Assembly: GCA_026225945.1 (NCBI GenBank)
Contig: JAMJFZ010001264.1
Coordinates: 834,501 to 898,500, forward strand
Direction of reading: 5' to 3'
DNA length: 64,000 nt
From: Cricetomys ansorgei
Taxonomy: Eukaryota > Chordata > Mammalia > Rodentia > Nesomyidae
This document shows positions 1 through 11,445 of the stretch, in pieces (position 1 is the first letter of the stretch; each line of letters starts with the position of its first letter). The position numbers and the translations under genes are program-made. The notes under the pieces were generated by a model, which was not told the origin of the DNA, did not search any database, and saw nothing but the letters and a program-made list of their open reading frames with translations.

Positions 1-660
1 TGCAAACTTTCCCCCCCACCCCCCGCTACCCCCCACCCCCACTCTGGGCCAGAGTGATCTCAAAGGGGGTGGGCTGTAGCAGAAGCCAGATCTCCCCCAG
101 CCGTGGCGGCAGGCAAAGCCCGAGCTTTCTCCTCCTCCGTGTCTCTGCAAACTCCAGCAGCCCCGTCAGCCTCCTGCTTTTGTTTAGCCCAGGCTCAGGA
201 CTCCAGAAACATATACAGAAAAACCACAGCCTGAGAGGAGGAGGAGGAGAAGAAGGAGGAGGAGGAGGAGGAGGAGAAGGAGGAGGAGGAGGAGGAGGAG
301 GAGAAGGAGGAGGAGGAGGACGAGAAGGAGGAGAGGGGAGGGGGTCGAGGGGAGGGGGGAGGGGGCGGAGAGGCTGGGAGGCGGAGGCCAGCGGAGGGAG
401 GAGGGCTTTGGAGCCCCGCCCCTTTCTCTGATTGGCCAGTCCGGAGAAACGGGCTCCTCCTCCCCCTACTTTCCACCCTGAACCACCTCCTTGGTCTCCT
501 TGAGCTCCTCCTCGCCCGGGCATCCTGTCAATCAGAGTTCAGAGGTGGGCCGGGAAGGAGGCCGAGCTAAGATCCAGTCTCCAGTTCTTAAAGGTGCAGA
601 GCGACGCTAGTTCAGGCTCTTGTCTTGCTGCTTCTCTAGGGCTGCGTCCTTGAGGAAAAC
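1..660 (-). promoter_or_regulatory. GC-rich promoter-like / CpG-island edge
   Basis: The block is far richer in G, C and CpG than the following 10 kb. Read on the minus strand it has a CCAAT box (plus-strand ATTGG at about 432-436) and, just downstream in that direction, a GC box (plus-strand CCCCGCCCC at about 413-421), followed by a pyrimidine tract and then unique GC-rich sequence to the window edge. That order suits a TATA-less promoter transcribing leftwards out of the window, with positions 1-230 as possible 5' untranslated sequence. A second CAAT-like motif (about 526-531) and a TTAAA-like motif near 588 lie on the plus strand, so divergent transcription is possible. No gene could be recognised. 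The proline-, serine- and glycine-rich frames here come from the GGA tract and are not called as genes. Confidence 0.45.
234..343. repeat. (GGA)n / GA-rich purine tract
   Basis: About 110 bases of almost uninterrupted purine, mainly GGA with GAA interruptions. The strand asymmetry is complete, which favours triplex or G-rich structure. It sits inside the promoter-like block, between the GC box and the window edge. Confidence 0.9.
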
Positions 661-1177
661 GTGGCTCCACTTAAATGCAAGACTGTAAAATTAACACGAA
701 AGAACACAGACTATGTGGATCCCTCCGCCCCACCCGTCGTTCGCCTACGTGGTGAAGCTGCGGTAGTAAACTTGGTTCTCTGAAATCCTTAGACCTCGGG
801 GAAACTGTTGCCAGCAAAACTTTGTCATACTACGTAGTTAGTAAATAAAATCGAGCTGTTAAGATAATGAATAATGATCTCTCATAGACGAAAGTCGAGA
901 TAGTAGATAATTTGCAAAAAGGCAACTCTCTGCCAGCAAAAAGAATACAGATCGCCGTTTTGTGGCAGGAATACTAACTAAACTATGGACTATGAAACCA
1001 AATAAAACTCAAGAAAAATATTAATAAATAAGTTCACCAAATGAAACGAATTCAACATTTCTTTCTCCCCTGAGGAAAGTTGGTTATTTGGCTTAAACAT
1101 TTAATAAAGAATTGCATTATCACAGTCTAGTTCTAGTTTTTAATATAGTGTAATAAGCACTAATAACAGGGAGAAGG
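661..1177. other. AT-rich single-copy-looking sequence
   Basis: No gene, RNA gene or recognisable interspersed repeat was found. The composition falls sharply from the GC-rich block to AT-rich DNA. Confidence 0.5.
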
Positions 1178-1390
1178 AGCAAACTGACATTTATTGAATG
1201 CCTACTACGTGCAATGTATTTTACTTGAGTTATTGTATTTAATCCCCATGACATCTCTGTGAATTATGGATTATTATTCTTATTTCACAGAGAGGAAACT
1301 CAGAAATGTTAAAGAATTTGTTCAACGTCCATAGTTGTGAAGTATCAAAGCTGGAATTCAAACCCAAGGCTTGGCTCCCTCCAAAGGCCT
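1178..1390 (-). repeat. MIR SINE (ancient, mammal-wide)
   Basis: In plus-strand order the text runs through the reverse complement of the MIR consensus: a TTTATTGAATGCCTACTACGTG-like end, a GAGTTATTGTATTTAATCC segment, a TTTCACAGAGAGGAAACTCAG core and a GGAATTCAAACCCA segment. Divergence is high, as expected for an element older than the rodent radiation. Confidence 0.8.
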
Positions 1391-3102
1391 GGTATGTCCG
1401 TGTGTAGTAGGCCTCAAATCTAACAGATGCATGTGAATGCAGTGAAAGTTACTTGTGTGCCTATTGTTTGTCTAGCTTGAAAAGAGACTTAAGTACTTAG
1501 AAAAATAGCTATTAAAACAAGAGGGCTGGGCTTAAAAATAAATAGGAACCAAATAAATGGATTAAGTAGAAGCCAATAAGGAACTTCTGCCTGAGCAAAA
1601 CCACAAATTTACCTTTGTTTTCTTTGAACCTAGCCAATAGAGAGAATCTAATATGCACATATTCTCAACGCCTATAACATAAAGCAATGCACCAATTGCT
1701 TAGGAAAACCCTGGACTGCTTTGGAAGTTAAAATGTTCTCTTGTGCAACTCTCTTCCGGCATGGCTGTATAGCCAAAGGATGTGCACTGAGACATAGCCA
1801 GCCTCAATATCACCAATCAGCAGAATGGGAGGCCTCCTAGCCAGGCACTTGGAGATCCTCAAATAGAATGTTGTTCTTTTCATCAATCATTATGCAAAAG
1901 TTTGGCAAGATAAGGGGCCCTTAGGGAAGCACTTCAAAGCAGCTTTTAACATGCTCATTGGCATTCACTGGTATAAGGGCATGCAGTAGTGCTTATTAAC
2001 TGTACTGACAATGCCATATTATTTAATAAAAATAGATTTATTCACACACATACCCTGACTCGTAAGCTGTTGGTTTGTTTAATCAACACTAATCAGAAGT
2101 AGAGTAAAACTATATACTTGAATCATATGTGAATCTTAGCCTGTGTGGTCTCATATATCCCATGCCTCTTAACGCATGAGATTAGCACAGAGCCTGTAAG
2201 AAATCAGTGTTTGAAGCAATTAATTCTGAGTTGTGAAGCGAATAAATTTTTCAGGTCAGGTTTTGAGAAAGACACCATTAATACTATAAAATCATTATCA
2301 TCTAGAGTCATTTTGCTAGGGGAATTAGACCTGTATACAATATTAATAATACAAATGGCTAATATTTATTGTTTAGCATGCTAAGCTTTTCCGTTCAAGG
2401 TACTTAGTTAGGCTACCTCAACTATCTGGTCTCAATTCTTACGCTTCTACCTTTGACTCTACATTTTTACCCAAATACATTTCAATATAAATAAACTGTA
2501 TACTGGAGAAACCACGCACTACAAAAGAGATAAAAGAAAAGTGAAAATCCACTTAGAGTAAGTGGAAGTCAGCTTTGAGGGGATCTGAATGACAAATGGG
2601 ATCTGGAAGGCAAGCAGGGCTAGCAAATGCTGCAGAGTGTCTCTTTGGACACAGTGGGATTAATGGTAAGAAGGTTTGATTGCACAGGCACTGGCTAGCA
2701 GCATTTTGCTTTCTCGGGTGGACACTGAGGTCACCTGAGTGACTCTTTCAAGCATGGGAGCCCAAGGCATGGCTAGTTATGGAGCTGTCCAAATCAACAG
2801 GCCAATGATTATCAGCTTGCGCAAGCTTGGTCTGAGAAGGGGAGACAAAGTCAAAATCCATTATGAAGAAGGCAATGGGGGGGGGGGGGGGGACAGCAAG
2901 GATAGCACTGACACTACATCCAGATGGCTCCCCTGTGAGAGCTGAGCCGACCTGAGGGAGAAAGAGAATGGTTCCGGTTCACAATGTAGCGACACTGATA
3001 CAGTAGTAATCATAGCTGTGGGTGTAGTCACTCCAGTGCTGCCGAGTCTGTTTCAGGCCTTTGTAATACATTGATCACCATTTAATTTGACGAATTTAAC
3101 AC
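1391..3102. other. Unique sequence with a G homopolymer
   Basis: No gene or clear interspersed repeat was recognised. A run of about 16 G residues lies at 2877-2892. A 68-codon frame spans this run (2739-2945) but its glycine stretch is the homopolymer and nothing else supports it. Confidence 0.5.
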
Positions 3103-3103
3103 T

Positions 3104-3135
<32 letters not shown>

Positions 3136-3264
3136 TGATTTTTCCATGTAGCCCTGGCCGTCCCGGAACTCACTCTGCAGACCAGGCTGATCTCAAACTG
3201 AGAGATGTGCCTGCCTCTGCCTCCTGAGTGCTGGGATTAAAGGCATTTTCCATCACCACCCTGA
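3103..3264 (-). repeat. B1 SINE
   Basis: A poly-T run (3103-3136) is followed by the reverse complement of B1: CATGTAGCCCTGGCCGTCC, the GACCAGGCTGATCTCAAACT block and CTGAGTGCTGGGATTAAAGG. B1 is a 7SL-derived rodent SINE. This is a near full-length but diverged copy. Confidence 0.9.
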
Positions 3265-4114
3265 TAAACACACTTTTTTAACACCTCCCCATTCTATGGT
3301 GAAGAAGCAGAGCTCCTTGAATTACTATATAAATAAATCCTGGCATCACTCAGTGACTGATTGGGACACACTCCACTCTTCTGCGGCTGCTCTGTTGTAT
3401 GGAAATAGACTGTATTCAACATACTAAGCTACTCTGTCACTAGGTCACACGATTGTGTGACCATAATCATATGCTGTCTACTGAGGCTCGACTGTACATA
3501 TAATGCCAAAGTTCTTGTTTTTTAATGCAAATAAAGGGAGTCAAAGGGAGAAAACACCTTAGGTGAAATAAAACGACTCGGATCACATTAAGGAAGTTAT
3601 AAAAGTCGGTTCTGAGGAAAAAATTTCTATGTGCAATTTCCCAACTTTATGAACCGTGACAGAAGATAGATACTGTTTTCCTGTCCCTTCTCTACCTGGA
3701 CAACACTTCGCTTATAATCACTGCTTTACAAATGTGCGCTGAAGGAAGTAATGACTCCAGTAATCATGCTATACATCAGAGGATCTGAGGCCCATTGAGT
3801 TCTGCTTTCCGGATGTGTGTCACTATCAAAGTTTTACCACGTAACAAAGCAGTTCTCTGTCTAACCCAATACTAACGTTCCACAAAGTCTTCTCACCATG
3901 TTCACCTCCGTGATGCGGTTGGGTGACACTGAGGGTTCTCTTTCAACCTTCTTCAAATCCTAGTGGAACGCACTCTCATTCACCTTCACTGATGGAAAAA
4001 GAGCACTAGGACTCAGGTCTCTACCAAAAGAGGGCGCCGATCCATTGGCATGGTCAGAGATAAATTCATTACCGCGTGGTGTTGTGTCATCTAAGCAGAC
4101 GCTAACTTATGCAC
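3265..4114. other. Unique sequence
   Basis: No gene, RNA or repeat could be supported. Confidence 0.45.
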
Positions 4115-4462
4115 TGTAGTGGTTTGAATGAGAATTGCTCTTGTAGGCTCATAGATTTGAATACTTGGTCACCAGGGACTGACACTATTTGAAAGGATTA
4201 GGAAGTGTGGCCTTGTTGGAGGAGGTATGTCACTGGTGTGGGCTTTGAGATTTCAAAATGCTGACTCCAAGCCCAGAATCTCTCTCTTCCTGCTGCCTGT
4301 GGATCCAGCACCATGTCTGCCTGCATGTTGCTGTGCTCCCCACCATGATGACAATGGACTAAGCTTCTGAAACTGTACACAAGACCCATTAAAATGTTTT
4401 CCTTTGTTAGAGTTGCTGTGATCCTGGTGACTATTCACATCAATAGAAAACTGACTAAGACA
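4115..4462 (+). repeat. Rodent interspersed repeat (TGTAGTGGTTTGAATG family)
   Basis: The sequence runs from TGTAGTGGTTTGAATGAGAA to AAAACTGACTAAGACA, a very common rodent interspersed unit that I recognise by its text but cannot name with confidence. It contains the AAATACTTGGTCACCAGG-like and CACCATGTCTGCCTGCATG blocks. A diverged relative appears to lie at 51755-51990. The two short minus-strand frames here are repeat-derived. Confidence 0.6.
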
Positions 4463-4513
4463 TGCATATTTATGATTATACTTTAGCCTCTAAGTTTTTC
4501 TAATCCTATCTAT

Positions 4514-4735
4514 TAACCTTCTTAATGCTGAGGCCCTTTAATATAGTTCCCCATGTTGTGGTGACCCTCCCCAGCCATAAAGTTATTTTCCCTACTATTT
4601 CATAACTGCTATGAATCATAAGGGAAATATCTGATAATCAGATGGTCTTAGACAATGGTAGTGAAAGGGTCTCTTGACCAGCAAAGAGGTCATGACCCAC
4701 AGGTCATGGGACAGGTTAGGGACTGCTGCCCTAGA
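4514..4735 (-). mobile_element. URR1-type hAT-Charlie DNA transposon
   Basis: Read on the minus strand it goes from a GCAGTCCCTAACCTG-like terminus through TGACCTGTGGGTCATGACC, the ATGATTCATAGCAG block and the GGTCACCACAACATGGGG block to an AGCATTAAGAAGG end. This matches the rodent non-autonomous hAT element whose terminus reads CAGTGGTTCTCAACC. No transposase is encoded. Confidence 0.75.
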
Positions 4736-5699
4736 GGGCACATCAAGGAAACAAAGGCAGTACTTGAGACACTAAATGGATTCCACTGCCCTACCCAAGG
4801 GCTGTCATCATTATCCTTTCTGTTTCTTTTTCTTTCTTTGCTGTTCTTGAATTTTCCACTCACTTATGCACCGTTACGCCCTGTCCACCTGGAGTATTTT
4901 TCTTCCCTTTTTTTTTTTTTTTTTTTTTTTTTTTGTCCAACCTCAGATATGTTCATGGAAATCTCCTAGCTTGTCCCTGTCTCTGTGCCTCACAGGGCAT
5001 TCTCTAAAGCTGTGATAGGATCACTTCACTATGAATTAGAGCAAGAATATTCTAGGACAAGGACTCTTAACCCAAGGTCTATCTAAAAGCATCAAAGTTC
5101 TACTGACTCTTGGAAATTACACACAAAAGTTAGTGGTGTGTGCCAGTTCACATTGCTTAGAATGGAATCAATTACATTTATCAAGGCCTCAAGAAATTTC
5201 AAGGTCCCCACAATGTAGCATCTACTAGTCTTAGAAGATTAAGCTGTAAATGGTACAAATTTATTCTGCTAACTTGTGGAATCACATGGTTCTATTTTCT
5301 AGGAAATACCTGTTTCAAATTCCTATGCAGAATTAGATTCCAGACTGTCAAAAGCTCATTGGGAGTAGCTATTGAGTGACAGTCAATATAGTATCAGTGT
5401 TTGGACTAAACAGCCAACAGTTCAAACCAGTTCAGAGGTGGAGGGAAGGATTGATGCTTTATATCATCATGGTGATTGTCATACTCTTTGATGCATATTG
5501 TCACGTTCTTTAAATATGGAAGTGAAGATCAAGATGGATTCCTTGACTAATGGATGAAAGAATCTACAAATAAAGAAACACATAAGCACACAGTCTCATA
5601 AGTTCTGTGACTAGTTCAAATCAGACTGATGAGCATTGAATCAGGGAGGGAGAGCCATCTTCAGTCTTCAGCATTAAATGAGATGCCTGTATCGCACCC
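4736..5699. other. Unique sequence with a poly-T tract
   Basis: The only recognisable feature is a 27-base T run at about 4908-4934. It could be the reverse-complement tail of an old retrotransposed copy, but no body could be identified. Confidence 0.45.
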
Positions 5700-6212
5700 C
5701 TCATCTCAACACTCAGGAGTCTGTGTGAAGAGAGATGGGAAGAGTGGAAGGCCCAGAGGTGGTGAATGATTTTAAGGAAGCAGCGTCTTCCGGAAACAAC
5801 AGGATGAATGCATGTGTGAACTTACAGAGACGGTGACAGCAAGAATGAGACCTGTACAAGCCCAAGCGAGACAGAATCCCTCCTAGAACGAAGGAAGGCA
5901 AGTGGGCACAAAGTCCCACTCCTAGCCAAGAAGCTTTTTGAAAATAATAGCTGCCGGGAGTGGGAAAATCGGCTTTCTTCAATGGAGTGACGCTGGGTAT
6001 ATCAACAATATGCCAGGGCAGACCCCCTGCTCAGAAGTTGGCCAACACAAACCGGCCTCCATGTTTGTAGTGTTTTTTCCTTCACGAAAGAGAAAGAACA
6101 TGAAGTCGACTGGGTAGGGAGGCGGAGAGGACCTAAGAGGAATTGGGAGATGAGAGAGAGTATAATTAAAATATACCATATGAAATTGTCAAAGAATTAA
6201 TAACATTTTAAA
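5700..6212 (+). mobile_element. LINE-1 3' UTR fragment (Lx-like)
   Basis: The stretch contains landmarks of rodent L1 3' ends in order: a GAGACCTGTACAAGCCCAAG segment, AAGTGGGCACAAAGTCCCAC, CTAGCCAAGAAGCTTTTTG, GGGCAGACCCCCTGCTCAG, a GTTGGCCAACACAAA segment and a terminal GGAGATGAGAGAGAGTATAA / AAAATATACCATATGAAAT run. Only untranslated sequence is present; the minus-strand frames across it are not genes. Confidence 0.7.
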
Positions 6213-7889
6213 CAAATGGTCATTTTCCAAGCTGATAGTGGATTGGGTCTTGAGTGATGAGGAGACACAGAAATGCTGGGGAAGGGCGCTTGGAAGGGAG
6301 ATGTAGAACTGGGGGAGAACAAGTGCCAAGAGCCTGGTCTGGGATAAGCTGAAGGCACGGAAGATAAAAGGAAGGCAGAGTGGGCATAGCGATGAGACAG
6401 TATACAGAATTCAGTGCTGAGCCACCCTCTGGAGTTAGGATTTTATTCTAACTGCTTTTGAAGTTCATGGAGGACGATAACAGGAATCTGACATCAAACT
6501 TTGACCTGACAAATGTTTTGTGACAGCATGCTACATGGTACTAGGCATTGTCTAGTCAGCAGAGAATACGCTAGTGGCAGAAAGAGCAGACACGGTCCCT
6601 TTCTCTCATGACCAACAAATCATAGAGAAAATCCATCGTTAGCAATAGGATCTTTGTTTACCTTATGCTTCTAGGAATGGCTTCTTCACCTACACATGGT
6701 GCTTTTTCTTAGCCTCTAACTGCTGTTCTTATTATTCTTCCTGATCGACAAGACACTGAATTCCGCACTATACTGTCAATACGAGGAAACCTTTTTACAG
6801 AGGGTGGGAAGAATGTTCTACCTTCTTCAGATAAGAACCAATGCTGAGGTTCAGCTGCTGGGGGATACTAAGAACATATTGGTAAGGCCCAACGTAGTAC
6901 AAAGGAATAGCAGCCCATCTATCATTTTTTTCATTAAAGGAATAATGCAGGATACAGCGACACGGATGAGGAGGGGCTATTTACTTAGCTCTCTATGAAC
7001 CACAGTCACTCTCCATGCTTCCTCATTCTGGGGCACTCTGTGGGGTGCCACACTTCTCCCCCATTCATTATAGGGTACTGTGCTAACCCACCCCACCCAG
7101 GAGCAGGGAGGAGCAGTACCATGCTTTTGACTGCTTCACCTACTGCTCAAACTTGGACCCCGGGTATGAAAGGGTCTGAGCTGGCTCTGTTCCCACTGCT
7201 TCTTGACGGACCACACCTGGATTCTAAGAGGGACCAACACCGAACAGTCATTCTCCATTCCCCATATACTTTCTTGCAGGGGAGAAAAGTACCCAGAATC
7301 ATCCAGAGGCAGTAACTACCAGTGTTCAGGACAAGTTTAGTCTTCTTCCACTGAACCACTCTGCCGTTCAGTCGTTCACACCTTTGGTGAACTGTTGTCC
7401 AGGCTTGAAAGACTTCCAGCGTGTTACAAGCATTGAATTTTGCTTCTTGCAACATGTTTCCCTAGAAGCTCCTGCTCAACACAAATTTGTTTCTGAGTAA
7501 CCTGGATGAGTCATTGCCAACCTTCCCTTCTCTCATGCCCTGCTGATTGTATTAGCATTTTATCAGCAAAGGTTTACATGCTGATTAAGTTGTTCAGATC
7601 TGCCAGAGCTTCTTCTATTTTACATGTCACCACAGGGCTCAGAGCACTAATCCCCCATACTAGTCTCTGCTGAATTAACCTCTCTTTAAGCTCTCCTCTG
7701 ATTATAGCCCTACTGGACCAGTGAACTACACGCCAAATACTGCTTCTCACATACACAACCAGCTTGAGTAATGCTTGTCCTTCCATTATTATTTTCAAAT
7801 CCTTCACACTCCTGGGCACCCTAGCCAGTGATAACCACGTGCCCCTAATGGCTCACACGAACACTGGTAGCTAGCTTGTCCTACCCACC
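6213..7889. other. No assignable gene; mostly unique
   Basis: Several short overlapping frames occur on both strands at 6804-7819 (60-106 codons) but none has a recognisable domain and they shadow one another. The text near 6930-7020 (GAGGAGGGGCTATTTAC) recurs near 8305, suggesting an unnamed rodent repeat. Confidence 0.4.
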
Positions 7890-8070
7890 CCCATGTTCCA
7901 CAGCCTCACAGGCCCGGCTGTGAGGGTTCTTTCATTAATAAATGCTCTACAGGTTTGCCTATAACCCAATCTGGAGGTATTTTTTCAATTGAGGATCTTT
8001 TCACTCTGATAACTCTAGCTTGTGTCAAGATGACACAAAACCAGCCAGCATACCATCCCAAACCACATGG
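7890..8070 (+). repeat. 3' fragment of a rodent interspersed repeat
   Basis: The block TTTTTTCAATTGAGGATC, CTCTAGCTTGTGTCAAGATG and ACACAAAACCAGCCAGCA is the characteristic 3' end of an abundant rodent repeat. A longer copy seems to lie at 51995-52345. I cannot name the family. Confidence 0.55.
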
Positions 8071-9087
8071 GAAATGATTTCCACATTGAGATTTCTTCTA
8101 GATGTTCTACCCTCAGACAGATCAGCCTCTACTGTGTACTACCCATTGTAAGGACTATTTAACTGCCTCTCCCCACATTATCTATGGTTTGGTCGCTGTT
8201 TGGGTTTCAGTTGTGTTGCATGACTCTTGCATAGGGCACTGAAGAAGTGAGTTCACCAAGTCTAGCTTGGGGAAATGAGTTTTAGAGTTACTTACAGGAG
8301 CACTGATGAGGGGCTATTTACAAGAATGTGGGTGACACAAAGGTAATTGAGTCACTAAAAAGCTTACCCCTCTATGAGTGACAATTCATGAAAGCTGGAG
8401 CCTTCTTGTCTAACCTGTGGACACCTCCAGTGAAGCGTCATCTCCTTTCCAGCAACTGTGTACTGCCTATTCAGCCTTGAAGATGGGATTTGTGCATAGT
8501 GACACCTTCTTAACTTCTTGAGTCTTGTAAGTTTCCTTGGCTAGAAAATTCTGGTCATCTTCCTGGGTTTTATAATCTGAAGTTTCAATCAATAGGAAAT
8601 AGCTAAAAAGGCACTCCCCTCACAGCATGGTTGGACTACCTCCCATTAGCTCCTGCCTCTTAAAGTTTCCATGATTCCTAATGGTACAAAGAGATGAGAA
8701 CCAAGCCTTTAACTTGTAGACCTTGGAGGGACTTGGAGAGATGCTTTTCCATGCCATCAGCAGTTCCTAAATCACAGAGGCCTCCTAAGAACTTACCCAT
8801 CTGCAGCTTCTCTGCTTTATTCTCTTACTAAGACTTTATCAATTGGTAGTGTTACCATTCATGTCTGACCAAAGCAATTCATCTTAAAGTACAAATAAAA
8901 CACAAGTGCAATCCCCTAATAGTTGTGCCGTCTAAAGTGGGCTTTACTTTAAGGAATTCAACTTTCTTTGTACACAATTCCCAAATTATTGGCTTTAATC
9001 CACAACCAATTTTATTGCTCATAACTCTGTAAGCTAGGTGGGTGGTTCCTCTGATCTAAGTCAGGACTCATTGAGAGTTAGAAGGAA
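8071..9087. other. No gene; possible old repeat at about 8210-8420
   Basis: The text TTACTTACAGGAGCACTGATG with a following GACTCAAAG-like block resembles a rodent repeat seen again at 57230-57510. The rest is unremarkable. Confidence 0.35.
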
Positions 9088-9268
9088 AGCAGGTGACATT
9101 GTTCAGCAGTCAAAAGTCCTTGCTGCAAAGCTTTATCCCTTGAGTTCTATCCCCAGAACCCACACAGTGGCAGGAGAGAACTTCCTCCTGCAAGCTGCCC
9201 TCTGATCTCCGTCCAAGGGTCACAACACATGCACTCACACACATAAACACTTAATAGATGTAAAAATG
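9088..9268 (+). repeat. ID/B4-type SINE (tRNA-derived)
   Basis: A tRNA-like head (GGTGACATTGTTCAGCAG to CCTTGAGTTCTATCCCCAG), a CCCACACAGTGGCAGGAGAG block and an AC-rich tail with CACTTAATAGATGTAAAA are the order seen in ID_B1/B4 elements. The copy is diverged. Confidence 0.65.
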
Positions 9269-9633
9269 AAGATGGCTAGAATGTTTCCTGGAAACTATAT
9301 GGTCTAAAATGGCCTTGTTTACTTAGGCTAGCTAAGAGCTGAGCCAATGAAAGTGGTTGAATCTCGGGTTTCTCGTAATTTATAGATTCCCTCACATGGA
9401 GACAAAGTTACAAGAAGGACAGAGCAGTACATCTTCTGTGTTGTGAGCTTGACACTGAAGCACGTTCACAGTCGTCTAACAAAGTATTCTATCATTTCCC
9501 TGGCCAGCTTGGATTCAAGGCTTGGGAAACTGACACCATACTCTGTTGCCTTGATAGCAGAAGCCATGAAGTTCCTTTGCAAAGGATGTAGTTGGGTTGT
9601 GAAAACACTTTTGGAATTAAGGATTAAGATGAC

Positions 9634-9809
9634 GGGGCTGGAGAGATGACTCAGCAGTTAAGAGGACTGGCTGCTCTTCCAGAGGACCCAGTTCAATTCC
9701 CCAGCACCAATATGGCAGCTCACAACTGTCTTGTAACTCCAGTTTCAGGAATTCTGACACCCTCACACCAATACACATAAAATAAAATTAAAGTATAGAA
9801 AGAAAGAAA
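9634..9809 (+). repeat. B2 SINE
   Basis: It shows the full B2 order: GGGGCTGGAGAGATGACTCA, CTGGCTGCTCTTCCAGAGGA, the internal B-box GTTCAATTCCCC, GGCAGCTCACAACTGTC and an AATAAAATTAAAG tail. B2 derives from tRNA and carries an internal RNA polymerase III promoter. It is one of the better-preserved SINEs here. Confidence 0.9.
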
Positions 9810-11335
9810 TACTGTCAAGGTGTCACACACAAACAAAATTAACATGGGTACTTACCACTTGACCTGGGGTGTCCTAATAGTCTCTGCTAACTAACCCTAT
9901 ATACACTGTCTCTCCCCTATATTCAGTCAGTAGCAAAACTTCATCTACACGGTTTGTTCCAGTAATACTTGTGAAGCTTGCAATATTGTACTCAACTCTG
10001 GCCTCATGGATCAATATTGTCTTAGAGCCCTAAACACTTCATTTCACCTGTGAAAGAGAGAAATTAAAGTGGGGTGTGTGTGGGTGGAAGAAATGCATCT
10101 GCAGTAGCAGGCTAACCTCTATTCTTAGGAAACATTCCGCCCTTAGAATTCTTCAGCCTTCTTTTCTCTCTTTGTTAGTACCTGTGTATCAAAATGATCA
10201 ATAAACCCTATAGTATATACAGACACACTCCACTCTCTGTAGTTCAAAAGAAAATAGACTGGCAGGCTCAGCTAGTTCTGTATCCACAACATACATTCTT
10301 TCTTATAAATCACAATTTATTCTGACACCAACATACCTGGCTAAATAACTTAATATCCCAGGCTACTTTGCATGTATATGTAGTTATTTGTCATAATTCT
10401 GAACAAAGAGGAATTTCTTGTGTAGGGCTTCTGAGATGGCTGGGGTTTTGTGTTTCATAGTTCAGAAGTGGACAGACAACATGTTTATGCCCATTTTCCT
10501 TTCATTCTTATTACTGGCTGGGATGAAGCAATAAGAATGTAATGTCTGGTGATAATGGAGTCATCTTCACACCATGGGGATAGAAAGGATCATTACAAAT
10601 AGAATTGAGAATGATATGCTTTGAATTCGTGGCCATTCCGTTGAAAAGCATATCAGTCCTTGAACAGCCAATTCTAGGATTAGTATATAAGGAAAGCAAT
10701 CCTGGATCTGCTAAAGTAATGCCCACTGTTTCACTGGTACAAACTCCATTTTACTCTGCACAGCAATGGAACTCACTCCCAAATCTAGAAACATCAGGAA
10801 CTCAGAAAGAAAGAAAGAATTTTCTTCCCCAAATGAGCTATCACCAAATCTCCTGCTCCTCCCTAGACATTCAGGCTGCTCAGACATAAGAGAATGACCA
10901 GTCCAGAGGATCACATCAAGGATCACATAAAAGCAGGAAAGGCTTGCAACAGCCACGTGAGTGCCCTAAAGATGTCTCTAGAGAAGGAAAGTACCGGTCA
11001 GCCATTCCACAGATGTCCACATCAAACTTTTTTCTGAATGCCACTCAAAGGAACCTCTGGAACTCACCGCTCTGCCTTGCTTTCAGAAATCCTTTTTATC
11101 TCTTGTCTGAGGTAAGGGATTCACCACCTATCCGTTTTATTTAGCTTAAAATTATTCTTTTTTTTTCTCACCACCCGTCTTTAAATCAGATCCTTCATAG
11201 GTTTGTCCATGGAGGAAGACAGATGCACACAGATAACTATGCCACTGCTCAAGACTGTCTTATCTAGACAATTGTATTGTTTTCAGCCATCACCAGATAT
11301 GCCTATCCTATCACCAATATAAAATGCTGACATAA
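9810..11335. other. Unique sequence
   Basis: No gene or repeat was recognised. The frames at 10511-11144 overlap one another on both strands without domain signals. Confidence 0.45.
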
Positions 11336-11445
11336 TTGTGTGTGTGTGTGTGCATGTGTGTGTGTGTGTATGCCTATATGCAAGGATGCATGTGTAGGCT
11401 AGAGGTTGACTTGCGATGTCTTTCTCAATCAACTCCCCAGCCCTT
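11336..11445 (-). repeat. (TG)n with B4/RSINE fragment
   Basis: A TG-rich microsatellite (11336-11372) runs into TAGAGGTTGACTTGCGATGT and CTTTCTCAATCAACTCC, which matches an internal part of B4 in reverse orientation. Confidence 0.55.

Noticed and set aside
26..523. Proline/serine/glycine-rich frames on both strands (93-165 codons)
   Set aside because: They read through the GGA tract and GC-rich promoter-like DNA; the same tract gives open frames in several phases on both strands, which is expected of a stop-free repeat.
2739..2945. 68-codon plus frame
   Set aside because: Its centre is a G homopolymer translated as glycine and no domain or homologue is recognisable.
6995..7455. Pair of overlapping frames (106 and 102 codons) on opposite strands
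   Set aside because: They shadow each other and show no domain, signal or splice context; expected by chance.
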